Shown here one piece after another: positions 1 through 6,425 of a stretch of 10,075 bases of DNA. Position numbers and translations under genes: made by a program. Source of the stretch: Candidatus Omnitrophota bacterium (GTDB lineage: Bacteria; Omnitrophota; Omnitrophia; Omnitrophales; JACROU01). The stretch is from positions 1 to 10,075 of the forward strand of contig JACQQR010000170.1 in the NCBI GenBank assembly GCA_016206875.1, written 5' to 3'. Within the stretch, counting starts at the first letter, position 1; every line of letters begins with the position of its first letter. The notes under the pieces are model-generated. The model saw only the letters and a list, made by a program, of their open reading frames with translations. It was not told the DNA's origin and searched no databases.

Positions 1-8
1 CTCTTATC

Positions 9-42
9 GCTCAGGATGACAAGCGAAGAGCTCAGGATGACA
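9..42. repeat. Short direct repeat, 13 bp x 2
   Basis: GCTCAGGATGACA occurs at 9-21 and again at 30-42, a period of 21 bp. The sequence resembles the dispersed 'CGCTCAGGATGACA' intergenic repeat that I recall from many bacterial genomes, but whether it is dispersed in this genome cannot be seen from the window. It lies just downstream of the minus-strand promoter-like site at 57-85, so it would be transcribed in that leader. Confidence 0.5.
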
Positions 43-56
43 GTAGAAAAAAAGGC

Positions 57-85
57 ATATTATCACAGCGGAAAGCTGGATTCAA
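57..85 (-). promoter_or_regulatory. Putative promoter reading off the left edge
   Basis: On the minus strand TTGAAT (80-85) is followed after exactly 17 bp by TAATAT (57-62), and the -10 box is preceded by TGa, as in an extended -10. It lies downstream of rpsU and would drive a gene to the left of the window. It might instead add transcription to a gene co-transcribed with rpsU. No clear intrinsic terminator was found between rpsU and this site. The call rests on the match to sigma-70 consensus only. Confidence 0.35.
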
Positions 86-121
86 TTGGCGAGAAAACTC
101 GGGGTACGGGAAGCGAGAAGG

Positions 122-301
122 TTACACTAAAACGCGCTTTTTTTCAGAAGCACGACGGGCGCGCCGTTTGATATCACTGGGTTTCTCGTAATGCTTACGA
201 GCTTTTAAGATTTTCAAAACGCCTTCGCGTTCAATTTTTTTCTTCAAACGGCGAAGCGCCTTGTCGAGACTTTCATTTTCTCCGACAAAAACCTTAGTCA
301 C
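122..301 (-). CDS. rpsU: Small ribosomal subunit protein bS21
   Basis: This 59-residue basic protein is a component of the 30S subunit, near the anti-Shine-Dalgarno end of 16S rRNA, and assists initiation. The family core is plain: VTKVFVGENESLDKALRRLK at the N-terminus, then a Lys/Arg-rich helix containing YEKPSDIKRRARRA. The start is taken as the GTG at 301 (read as Met) because AAGGA sits 5 bp upstream and the family begins exactly here. An ATG further upstream at 367 would add 22 residues encoded by the promoter and leader and is not credible. Length is normal for the family (about 58-71). It has its own strong promoter directly behind the aroD terminator, so it is probably transcribed separately from aroD. 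Confidence 0.95.
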   Translation of the reverse strand: MTKVFVGENESLDKALRRLKKKIEREGVLKILKARKHYEKPSDIKRRARRASEKKRVLV

Positions 302-328
302 GGGAGTCCTTTCGGTTAGGTAGTGCGT

Positions 329-357
329 ATTATATGAATAAGCCCTGTTATGTCCAA
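329..357 (-). promoter_or_regulatory. rpsU promoter
   Basis: On the minus strand TTGGAC (352-357) and a perfect TATAAT (329-334) are separated by 17 bp. The predicted start of transcription is near 322, giving a leader of about 20 nt that contains the AAGGA ribosome site before the GTG at 301. The near-consensus boxes fit a highly expressed ribosomal protein gene. Confidence 0.75.
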
Positions 358-358
358 T

Positions 359-390
359 AAAAAACAAAAAGTGACGGTCACTTTTTGTTT
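359..390 (-). terminator. aroD intrinsic terminator overlapping its stop codon
   Basis: A perfect inverted repeat AAACAAAAAGTGA / TCACTTTTTGTTT (arms 362-374 and 378-390, 3-nt loop) is followed on the minus strand by TTT (359-361), extending the T-rich 3' arm. The 5' arm encodes the last residues of AroD (Asn-Lys-Lys) and its TGA stop at 378-380. The stem is AT-rich near its base, so its strength is uncertain. The arms are symmetric but a T-run follows only on the minus strand. Confidence 0.65.
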
Positions 391-1085
391 GGATACAATT
401 TCTTCAACCACTCACTGGTTTGGGCCAAATTCAGTTGCCCGGGGGCTAATCCATCCTCCAGGCCGGCATAAGTCAAAAACGAACCTAAGGCTGGAAAAAG
501 AATACGACTCACGACGCCTTCTTTTCCCATGGCAATTACAACTAAATTTTCTTGCCGATGTGTCAGAAGAAAATCAGCCAGTGTGCGAACATCATTCAAA
601 TTATGGGCTTCTGCCGCAATTTTGACTATATCCGCGCGTATTGATTTCGCTTGCTTAAGAATTTTTTCGAGTGCGGGCTTGGCCGGTGTATGCATAAAAT
701 TATGATGAGAAACCAGCACGGTTTTTCCGGCCCGGCGCGCGCGCTGGGCCACTTCTTTGGCAATGGGAGAGGAAAGCTCTATATCCACGGCATGGACATG
801 CGGAATGACCACATTAAATAAATGGAGGCGTTTTTTTTCCGACTTTTTCCATCCGCCTCCCTCACGCGCAGAACGGATGGTGGCTAAGATGGGAAAAGCC
901 GCGTATTTTTTGATTTCCGTGATGACATATTGTTCATCCAAACAAGAAAATAAATCGATTCTCAGCTCCACTACATCGAGTCCGTATTTCTTCTCCGCGC
1001 GCAGAAACTGCGCGAATACCCCGTCTCTGACGCTAACTGCCACGCGCGGCGAACCATCCAAAACCAATGTACCGATTTTTACCAT
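378..1085 (-). CDS. aroD: 3-dehydroquinate dehydratase, type I
   Basis: This cytoplasmic shikimate-pathway enzyme dehydrates 3-dehydroquinate to 3-dehydroshikimate through a Schiff base. At 235 residues it has the type I length and (beta/alpha)8 pattern. Visible signature residues are VELRID at 39-44 (substrate-binding Glu and Arg), SHHNF at 126-130 with the general acid/base His128, ADIVKIA at 151-157 with the Schiff-base Lys155, GVVSRI at 190-195 and APGQ at 214-217. The usual HDF is HNF here. The start at 1085 fits the family N-terminus (MVKIGTLVLDG), but it has no Shine-Dalgarno sequence and lies only 6 bp after a TATAAT box, so translation is probably leaderless. The gene is divergent from the exported TPR gene at 1114 and ends in a terminator that includes its stop codon. 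Confidence 0.93.
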   Translation of the reverse strand: MVKIGTLVLDGSPRVAVSVRDGVFAQFLRAEKKYGLDVVELRIDLFSCLDEQYVITEIKKYAAFPILATIRSAREGGGWKKSEKKRLHLFNVVIPHVHAVDIELSSPIAKEVAQRARRAGKTVLVSHHNFMHTPAKPALEKILKQAKSIRADIVKIAAEAHNLNDVRTLADFLLTHRQENLVVIAMGKEGVVSRILFPALGSFLTYAGLEDGLAPGQLNLAQTSEWLKKLYPNKK

Positions 1086-1091
1086 GTTCGA

Positions 1092-1120
1092 ATTATATTA
1101 GAAAACATCCACCATGGAAA
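1092..1120 (-). promoter_or_regulatory. aroD promoter in a tight divergent region
   Basis: On the minus strand TTTCCA (1115-1120) and perfect TATAAT (1092-1097) are 17 bp apart. Transcription would start at or next to the A of the aroD ATG at 1085. On the plus strand TATATT (1094-1099) overlaps the same bases and could be the -10 box of the divergent TPR gene, though I see no good -35 for it. The aroD -35 box overlaps the most upstream ATG (1114) of that TPR gene. Confidence 0.55.
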
Positions 1121-2997
1121 TGCCGAAGATTAGGCTAATGCAAAAAAATTTAATAATAGGACTAACACTTCTTCTTTCCTTCCCGCCGGCTTGGGCCGAT
1201 GAATCCCGAGGGCTTGCGAGCCAGCTTCTTGAGTTTTCAAAAACCCACAATAGTCATTTTAATCCCGGCGCCGAGAGCGAGCTTCAAGAATGGGAACATG
1301 AGCTCCATACCAGAACCGGCGATATAAAAAATTTCCGAAGCCTGATTCGCGTTTGGGAGCAATTTATTTATTCGGAAAAAAATTTAAAATTGGGCGGCGA
1401 ATCGTTTTTTATTGATGAGGTTATCCGGCGAGAAAAAGCAAGCCGCCTGGGAATCACGGGGCTTTGGACTGCTCTTGCCGGTGAATTGCATATTCCCTTT
1501 TTTATGATTTTAGCCCCCCGCCATCCTTTTCTGGTTTACGATTCAGCCGGAGTCCGCAAATATTTGGACACCGGAACCCCTCGCCGTTCCTACGAGCTTG
1601 ATTATTTTAAGCGAAGCGCCGGCATGCAGAGCGCGAAGAAAATGAAGAAAAATTTTTCGGCGGCTTATTTTCGAATTCTGAGCAGCACGGAAGTTATAGC
1701 CCTGTACCGGCATGCCCTGGCTCTTGAATATGCGCGCGCCGGAAAAACCGGAGAAGCCGTCAAACTCATCGAACAGGCCAAAAAAGATTTTCCCGAAGTG
1801 GCTGAATTCTCCAGTGATTTGGGTCAAATATTCTTGGAGTCCGGAAATGTTGACGCGGCCGGCTGGGAATTTGAAGAGGCCGTAAAAAATTATCCGAAAG
1901 ATTTGACCGCGCTGGGAGGATTGGCCCATCTTGCGTGGAAAGCCGGGAATTTAACAAGAGCCAAAGATTTACTGGGCCGTATCGTGGAAGTGGATTCTGA
2001 AAATCTGGATGCCTTGCATGATCTGGCTTTGCTCGAATTAATTCGCTCCGGTTTGCGAGAGGCCGACACGTACGCAGACAGTATTTTGCATTTCAAACCG
2101 GAAGACCCGGAGGCATTGGCCTATCACGCCACCATCCAGTATGTTGTGGGACAGCGCTCGGCGGCCAAGGAAAATTTTGAGACTTCCCTCAAAAAAGGAT
2201 CGGATGATCCCCGCACCTTGATGGCCTTTGGCCTTCGTCATTTTTTGTTTGGCGTTTATGTGGATGATGGATTTTTGTGGCAGGCCATGGAATATTTCCG
2301 CAGGGCTGAAGCAAAAGACCCTTCGAACTGGGTGACGCAATATTTTATCGGCCTTGTTTATTTTCATGGCTTGGAATTTGCCCGGGCGAAGGAAACGTTT
2401 GAACAGGTTCTGGAGTTGGCCCCCGAATCGTCCGACGCCATGCTGCATCAGGCCAATACATTGATTGAGCTCGGGGAATTTTACGCGGCAAAAAATTATA
2501 TCGAACAGGCTGAAACGTTAGAGCCGGACGCACCGTTTCTTCATTACACAAAAGCCGTTTATTTCTTCCGAACCGGAAAAATAAAGCCATCGATTCGTCA
2601 GATGAAAAAGGCCGTAAAACAGGCGCCTTACATCGAAAAAAATTATTGGCAGCTTTTTCTGGCAGAGATTTATTTGGAAAATCATAATCCGGATAAAGCC
2701 CTTTCGGTTATCAACGGCATTTTGGAAGAGGATTCCCGTTATTTCAAGGCCTACGCGCTTCGCGGAGCGGTTTATTTGGAAAAAAAAGATTACGCGAACG
2801 CTAAAACAGATTTAATGCTGGCCCTGAACTATCTTTCCAAAAATGAAAAAGTTCTTCTATCGCTCGCCAAATTAAGTTTTCAGCAAAAAGACTACTTTGC
2901 CGCTTGGAAATATGTCCGGGGCGCCCAAGCGAAAGGGCTCCAAGACCCGGAATTCATGGCGAAACTGCGCGCGGTATCGAAAGAGCCCCCATCATGA
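1114..2997 (+). CDS. Exported TPR protein with degenerate transglutaminase-like domain
   Basis: The 627-residue product begins with a Sec signal peptide (hydrophobic LIIGLTLLL, probable cleavage after PAWA, near residue 28). Residues ~30-165 form a transglutaminase-like domain recognisable by alignment to the next gene: SRLGITGLWTALAGELHIP (110-128), APRHPFL (134-140) and YLDTG (150-154). The catalytic Cys position is Arg111. His137 and an acidic Asp152 remain, and the whole protein contains no cysteine. From ~190 to the end there are about a dozen TPR units, giving a periplasmic scaffold-like solenoid. Its last unit (SLAKLSFQQKDYFAAWKY) closely matches the last unit of its neighbour. The start is uncertain: the ATG at 1138 would give a more compact signal peptide, and neither start has a good ribosome site. 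The stop overlaps the next ATG. Function unknown; probably a non-catalytic binding partner. Confidence 0.85.
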   Translation: MEMPKIRLMQKNLIIGLTLLLSFPPAWADESRGLASQLLEFSKTHNSHFNPGAESELQEWEHELHTRTGDIKNFRSLIRVWEQFIYSEKNLKLGGESFFIDEVIRREKASRLGITGLWTALAGELHIPFFMILAPRHPFLVYDSAGVRKYLDTGTPRRSYELDYFKRSAGMQSAKKMKKNFSAAYFRILSSTEVIALYRHALALEYARAGKTGEAVKLIEQAKKDFPEVAEFSSDLGQIFLESGNVDAAGWEFEEAVKNYPKDLTALGGLAHLAWKAGNLTRAKDLLGRIVEVDSENLDALHDLALLELIRSGLREADTYADSILHFKPEDPEALAYHATIQYVVGQRSAAKENFETSLKKGSDDPRTLMAFGLRHFLFGVYVDDGFLWQAMEYFRRAEAKDPSNWVTQYFIGLVYFHGLEFARAKETFEQVLELAPESSDAMLHQANTLIELGEFYAAKNYIEQAETLEPDAPFLHYTKAVYFFRTGKIKPSIRQMKKAVKQAPYIEKNYWQLFLAEIYLENHNPDKALSVINGILEEDSRYFKAYALRGAVYLEKKDYANAKTDLMLALNYLSKNEKVLLSLAKLSFQQKDYFAAWKYVRGAQAKGLQDPEFMAKLRAVSKEPPS

Positions 2998-4229
2998 AGA
3001 AGCGGATCATGGCGGCCTGCGCCATTCTCGCAATTTTTTGCCTGGGATTTGCAAGCCTGGAACAAGCAATGTTTGGGCCTGAGGGAAATCTGCCCATTGT
3101 AGACTCTGCTATTTTGTTTTCCAAACAGGTGGATCCGTCCATCAACGGCGAGGAAATCAAATCTAAAATTAAAAAGCTCGCCGATGAAATACGCCCTCGC
3201 ATCGAGAATGAAAAATCTCCGCAGAAAATCCTCGACACGTTACGAGAATGTGTGTACGAGCGATGGGGCTTTGACGTTCAGCCGGTGGAAGGAATACGAG
3301 CGGGCACCGGATATTACGATACGCTGATCCGTATGTCCCGGGAATCGCCCAAGGCCATTTATGAAAATTCATTTTTAGTGCCCGTGCTCGAGAAAAAACA
3401 GGGCAATTGCTTAGGGTTAACTTCGGTGTATCTGGCACTTGCCGAAGAGTTGAAACTTCCGCTCTATCCGGTTGTGGTGCCGTATCACATTTTTCCGCGC
3501 TACGATGACGGCAACGTGCGTATCAATATTGAAACCACTGCTTATGGCGCGAATTTATCCGATGAGTTTTACGCGAAAATTTCCAGGATTTCAAAGCAGG
3601 CCATCCGTAACGGGGCTTATTTAAAAACATTGTCGGCGAAGGATTTTTTCAGTTCCTATTTTCTCGCTTTGGGAAGTATCTATGCGGGCAAAGGGCTTTA
3701 CAAAAAAGCGCAAACAGCGTTCCAGGACGCTTTGCGGCTGAGCCCCCGGCTTGCTTTGGCCTACAGCAATTTAGCCTTCATTTATTCTTATTACGGTGTG
3801 AGCACCGGCTGGTCGGGCGCGGCAAAGTCCTCGCTGGCGATTGACCCCGATTTTTTGGGCGGCTATTTAAGCTTATCGGATGCATTCACCCGGGAAGGAA
3901 AATATGCCGACGCCATTTCCGTGATGAAAGAAGTGGTGAAAAAACATCCCGATATCGCTTTTACTCACGCAAGCCTGGGAGAATTGTATGTATATGAAGG
4001 CCGGTTCAATGAAGCGATTCATTCTATTTGGCAGGCAATTCGAATTGACAACGAGGAACCCGATTTTTATGTTTCGCTGGCCAAGGTTTATTATTTCAAG
4101 AAAGACTACGCGCGCGCCTGGAAATATGCCCACCGAGCCAGAAGGCTGGGCCTTAAAAATCCCGATATCTTCTACCGCCTAATGAAAGAATCCCAAGACC
4201 CCAAACAGTATCCCGGCGACGAGAAATAA
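2994..4229 (+). CDS. Exported transglutaminase-like TPR protein, triad intact
   Basis: This 411-residue paralogue of the preceding gene has an N-terminal signal peptide or anchor (MKKR followed by a hydrophobic stretch to ~residue 21; the Cys there is not in a good lipobox). Residues ~35-185 form a transglutaminase-like domain of the SirB1/Transglut_core2 type. GNCLGLTSVYLALAEELKLP (137-156) carries Cys139, VPYHIFPRY (162-170) carries His165, and NIETT (178-182) carries Glu180: a complete Cys-His-acidic arrangement. TPR units follow from ~220, ending in SLAKVYYFKKDYARAWKY (361-378). The start at 2994 forms an ATGA overlap with the upstream stop; a longer in-frame ORF from 2904 lies inside the upstream gene and is rejected. 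It may act as a periplasmic thiol peptidase or acyl/amide-transfer enzyme. The substrate is unknown. Confidence 0.87.
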   Translation: MKKRIMAACAILAIFCLGFASLEQAMFGPEGNLPIVDSAILFSKQVDPSINGEEIKSKIKKLADEIRPRIENEKSPQKILDTLRECVYERWGFDVQPVEGIRAGTGYYDTLIRMSRESPKAIYENSFLVPVLEKKQGNCLGLTSVYLALAEELKLPLYPVVVPYHIFPRYDDGNVRINIETTAYGANLSDEFYAKISRISKQAIRNGAYLKTLSAKDFFSSYFLALGSIYAGKGLYKKAQTAFQDALRLSPRLALAYSNLAFIYSYYGVSTGWSGAAKSSLAIDPDFLGGYLSLSDAFTREGKYADAISVMKEVVKKHPDIAFTHASLGELYVYEGRFNEAIHSIWQAIRIDNEEPDFYVSLAKVYYFKKDYARAWKYAHRARRLGLKNPDIFYRLMKESQDPKQYPGDEK

Positions 4230-4250
4230 ATCATATTTTGATTTCTATTC

Positions 4251-4425
4251 GGGTGCACCACCGTAGCTGCGGCCCCTCTCCCTCGCGAAGCAGAGGGAGA
4301 GGGCCAGACGCGAAGCGCCGGGGTGAGGGTGCGGCGCCACCGAAACCCTCACCCTTGATCCCTCTCCCTTTCTCGCCTTCGGCGGAAGGGAGAGGGGCCA
4401 CGGTCGCTGCTACGGTGGTGCACCT
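4251..4425. mobile_element. MITE-like palindromic element, 175 bp, with 9-bp target duplication
   Basis: Terminal inverted repeats GGTGCACCACCGTAGC (4252-4267) and GCTACGGTGGTGCACC (4409-4424) are perfect over 16 bp. The 9-mer TTTCTATTC stands directly outside both ends (4242-4250 and 4426-4434), as expected for a target-site duplication. The interior folds into three further hairpins. Two are side arms of CCCTCTCCCT paired with AGGGAGAGGG. The third is a central GGGTGAGGGT (4321-4330 region) paired with ACCCTCACCC. There is no coding capacity, so any movement would need a transposase in trans. It sits between the TPR gene stop and comF, just upstream of the comF promoter-like site. Confidence 0.8.
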
Positions 4426-4459
4426 TTTCTATTCAGTTAAAGAGAATTTTTGTACTCCG

Positions 4460-4468
4460 TGTTATAGT
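4460..4468 (+). promoter_or_regulatory. Extended -10 promoter for comF
   Basis: TGtTATAGT matches an extended -10 element (TGn before TATAGT at 4463-4468). No convincing -35 lies at the right distance, which extended -10 promoters can tolerate. Transcription would begin near 4475 and give a leader of about 27 nt to the ATG at 4502. The site lies 25 bp beyond the right target duplication of the MITE, so the insertion left it intact. Confidence 0.45.
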
Positions 4469-4501
4469 ATGCCCCTTATGAAACCAGTTTTTGAGCTCAC
4501 C

Positions 4502-5227
4502 ATGCTCGCAAAAACCTTGTCCCGGTGCCTTTATCCGGTTTGGTGCTCGGTTTGCGGTACATACCTCGCCCTTACCGAAGATCATGTATGCCGCGAATGC
4601 TTCTTGGAATTTCATGAGCTCAGGGCGCCGATTTGCAGCCGTTGCAGCGATGAAATGCCCCCCTACGGGGAAGGCCCAGGCTTGGTTTGCCCTCGATGCA
4701 AAAAGCGCCGGTTCGCCTTCGATGAAGTGTTTTCCGTTTACCGCTACGATGATGCCTTACGCAGGGCGCTTCATGAAATCAAGTTTCACCGAAAATCCTG
4801 GCTTCTTGAAACCTTCGAAAAGAAAATCGCCAGAATTTTCGAAGAGAAAACATGGAAAAACCCGCCTTCTTTGATTCTTCCGGTTCCCCTGGACCCGCTT
4901 AGAAAAAAAGAAAGAACATTTAATCAATCACGGCTCATCGCCCGAACCGTGTCCAAACAATTGGACATCCCGGTACAAGAAGGCATTTTGACGCGCAAAC
5001 ACGCGAAAAATCCGCAAAGTTTTCTCTCCCGCAAAGAAAGATTTATGAATTTGGAAGGCTCATTTCGAATCACGAATGCCGGCGCGGTGCGCGGAAAATG
5101 GATTTTGCTGGTGGATGACGTTGTCACCACCGGCGCCACCGCCCAGGAATGCGCAAAAATCATAAAGGAAGCGGGCGCCCGGGGCGTGAGTGTTTTCTCC
5201 CTGGCGCGCACCCCCTCACCGTCATGA
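4502..5227 (+). CDS. comF: ComF family phosphoribosyltransferase-like protein
   Basis: ComF proteins combine an N-terminal zinc ribbon with a type I phosphoribosyltransferase fold and take part in DNA uptake and processing during natural transformation, where they work with the ComFA helicase. With this start the protein has 241 residues. Four CxxC pairs lie at 15/18, 30/33, 45/48 and 63/66. The PRPP-binding signature ILLVDDVVTTGAT is at 201-213, preceded by the family segment LILPVPLDPLRKKERTFNQS (124-143). The ATG at 4502 gives the usual beginning (short helix, then YPVWCSVCG). ATGs at 4469 and 4478 are too close to the predicted transcription start. An ORF in the same frame extends back to 4238 through the MITE and is ignored. 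The stop overlaps the next gene by ATGA. No other competence gene is visible, so a role in uptake is inferred from family only. Confidence 0.9.
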   Translation: MLAKTLSRCLYPVWCSVCGTYLALTEDHVCRECFLEFHELRAPICSRCSDEMPPYGEGPGLVCPRCKKRRFAFDEVFSVYRYDDALRRALHEIKFHRKSWLLETFEKKIARIFEEKTWKNPPSLILPVPLDPLRKKERTFNQSRLIARTVSKQLDIPVQEGILTRKHAKNPQSFLSRKERFMNLEGSFRITNAGAVRGKWILLVDDVVTTGATAQECAKIIKEAGARGVSVFSLARTPSPS

Positions 5228-6318
5228 AAATTCTCGACCGCTATATTATCCGGGAATTAGTCGTTCCTATCATTTTCTGCTCCATAAGCCTCATTATGCT
5301 CTTTTTGATTGCGGATATTTTTGACAATTTAAGCGACATGCTGAAAAATAAAACCTCACTGAAATATATTCTGCAATATTATTTAAATCTGGTTCCGCTG
5401 GGATTCACCCAAACTATTCCTTGGGCTACGCTTCTCGGCACGGTGTATCTTCTGACACAACTCAACCGGAATAATGAGCTTCTGGCCATGAAGGCAAACG
5501 GCCTGAGCATAGAAAGCATCATGGTGCCCATTCTCTTTGTGGGCCTTGTGCTCGGCATCACCACCTTTGTGGTGAACGACCGGATTGTGCCGGCCACCTA
5601 TTTGGCCGCAAAAAATATTCTGGAAAGCCAGATTGAGCGCAATATTTCCAAAAAGCAGGGGCTGATACTTTACGATGTGACCTATTTCAGCCCCGATAAC
5701 GAGCTTTTTTATATTCAGTCTTTCGAAGCAAAAAATAATTTGGCAAAAAATATGAATGTGGTGTTTTTTTCCCCCGAGAAAAAAATGGAGAGAAAATTAA
5801 GCGCAAAAGAAGCCGAATACCGGGATGGAATCTGGAAATTGAAACGGGTGACTGCCTACGAGATGTCGGCACAGGGCCGTATTGTGGGAGAGCCGCTCTA
5901 CCTGGCGGAAAGGGATTTTAATGAGGTCCGTGTGACCCCTAAAGATTTGATTGAGGCTTCGCGAGAAAGTGTTTTCCTAAGCTACAAAGAACTCAAAAAT
6001 CAAATTGAGAAACTGAAGAAGCATCAGCTTCATCTTCACGCTGAAGAAGTGGAACTGCACAACAAATTGGCCTCTCCCTGGCAAAATCTTATTATGATCC
6101 TGATTGCCGTGCCGCTATTATCCGTTGTCGCCAAGCGCAAGCAATTTGCCATGAACATTTTGATCTGCCTCGGCGTGGTGCTCACCTTCCACATCACAAC
6201 AGCTGTGGCGCAGGCCTTAGGAAAATCGGGCACGCTTCTCCCCCCCTTGGCTGCATGGCTCGCCATTCTCGTATTCGCAACAATCACCGTATTGAAGCTG
6301 GATTTGGGAAACAAGTGA
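5224..6318 (+). CDS. LptF/LptG family LPS export permease (LptG-like)
   Basis: LptF and LptG are the membrane subunits of the LptB2FG ABC transporter, which extracts lipopolysaccharide from the inner membrane towards LptC/LptA. At 364 residues it has the family length. Three N-terminal membrane spans (about 13-35, 57-80 and 99-122) surround the cytoplasmic coupling segment NELLAMKANGLS. A periplasmic beta-jellyroll region (~125-270) follows, then a charged helix and three C-terminal spans (~288-304, 312-337 and 342-362). The opening MKILDRYI resembles LptG more than LptF, but I leave the symbol blank. The start at 5224 overlaps the comF stop by ATGA and has no Shine-Dalgarno sequence (the upstream bases are pyrimidine-rich), so translation probably depends on coupling to comF. 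No second permease or lptB is in the window. Confidence 0.9.
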   Translation: MKILDRYIIRELVVPIIFCSISLIMLFLIADIFDNLSDMLKNKTSLKYILQYYLNLVPLGFTQTIPWATLLGTVYLLTQLNRNNELLAMKANGLSIESIMVPILFVGLVLGITTFVVNDRIVPATYLAAKNILESQIERNISKKQGLILYDVTYFSPDNELFYIQSFEAKNNLAKNMNVVFFSPEKKMERKLSAKEAEYRDGIWKLKRVTAYEMSAQGRIVGEPLYLAERDFNEVRVTPKDLIEASRESVFLSYKELKNQIEKLKKHQLHLHAEEVELHNKLASPWQNLIMILIAVPLLSVVAKRKQFAMNILICLGVVLTFHITTAVAQALGKSGTLLPPLAAWLAILVFATITVLKLDLGNK

Positions 6319-6323
6319 GTAAT

Positions 6324-6417
6324 GTTGTCACCCCCGCGAAAGCGGGGGTCCAGTGACTTTTTCATTACGCCAAAGGCAAAGTCACTGGATTCCCGCTTTC
6401 GCGGGAATGACGACAAC
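6324..6417. repeat. Palindromic double-hairpin repeat between convergent genes
   Basis: The 12-bp arms TCCAGTGACTTT (6349-6360) and AAAGTCACTGGA (6378-6389) pair around a 17-nt loop. Outside each arm lies a separate small hairpin: ACCCCCGC/GCGGGGGT (6330-6349) on the left and ATTCCCGC/GCGGGAAT (6389-6408) on the right. GTTGTC (6324-6329) and GACAAC (6412-6417) pair at the outer ends. The element fills nearly all of the 107-bp gap between the lptF/G-type stop and the ahcY stop and is the only candidate there for ending both transcripts. It resembles the widespread 'GTCATTCCCGCGAAAGCGGGAATCC' repeat class known from many bacteria. Confidence 0.8.
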
Positions 6418-6425
6418 GACTGTTT

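Noticed and set aside
86..121. rpsU terminator built on CGAG-TTTT-CTCG (minus strand)
   Set aside because: The stem is only 4 bp and no U-run follows.
302..367. 22-residue upstream extension of rpsU
   Set aside because: It would be encoded by the promoter and leader, and GTG at 301 with AAGGA matches the family start.
2904..2993. 30-residue upstream extension of the second TPR gene
   Set aside because: It lies wholly inside the upstream gene in another frame; the ATGA at 2994 and the signal peptide starting there are better supported.
4251..4425. Intrinsic terminator or small RNA instead of a mobile element
   Set aside because: Terminal inverted repeats plus a 9-bp flanking duplication are better explained by transposition; it could still affect transcription secondarily.
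4238..4501. In-frame ORF extension of comF reaching back through the MITE
   Set aside because: It is made of repeat sequence, has no ribosome site, lies upstream of the predicted promoter, and adds residues foreign to the ComF family.
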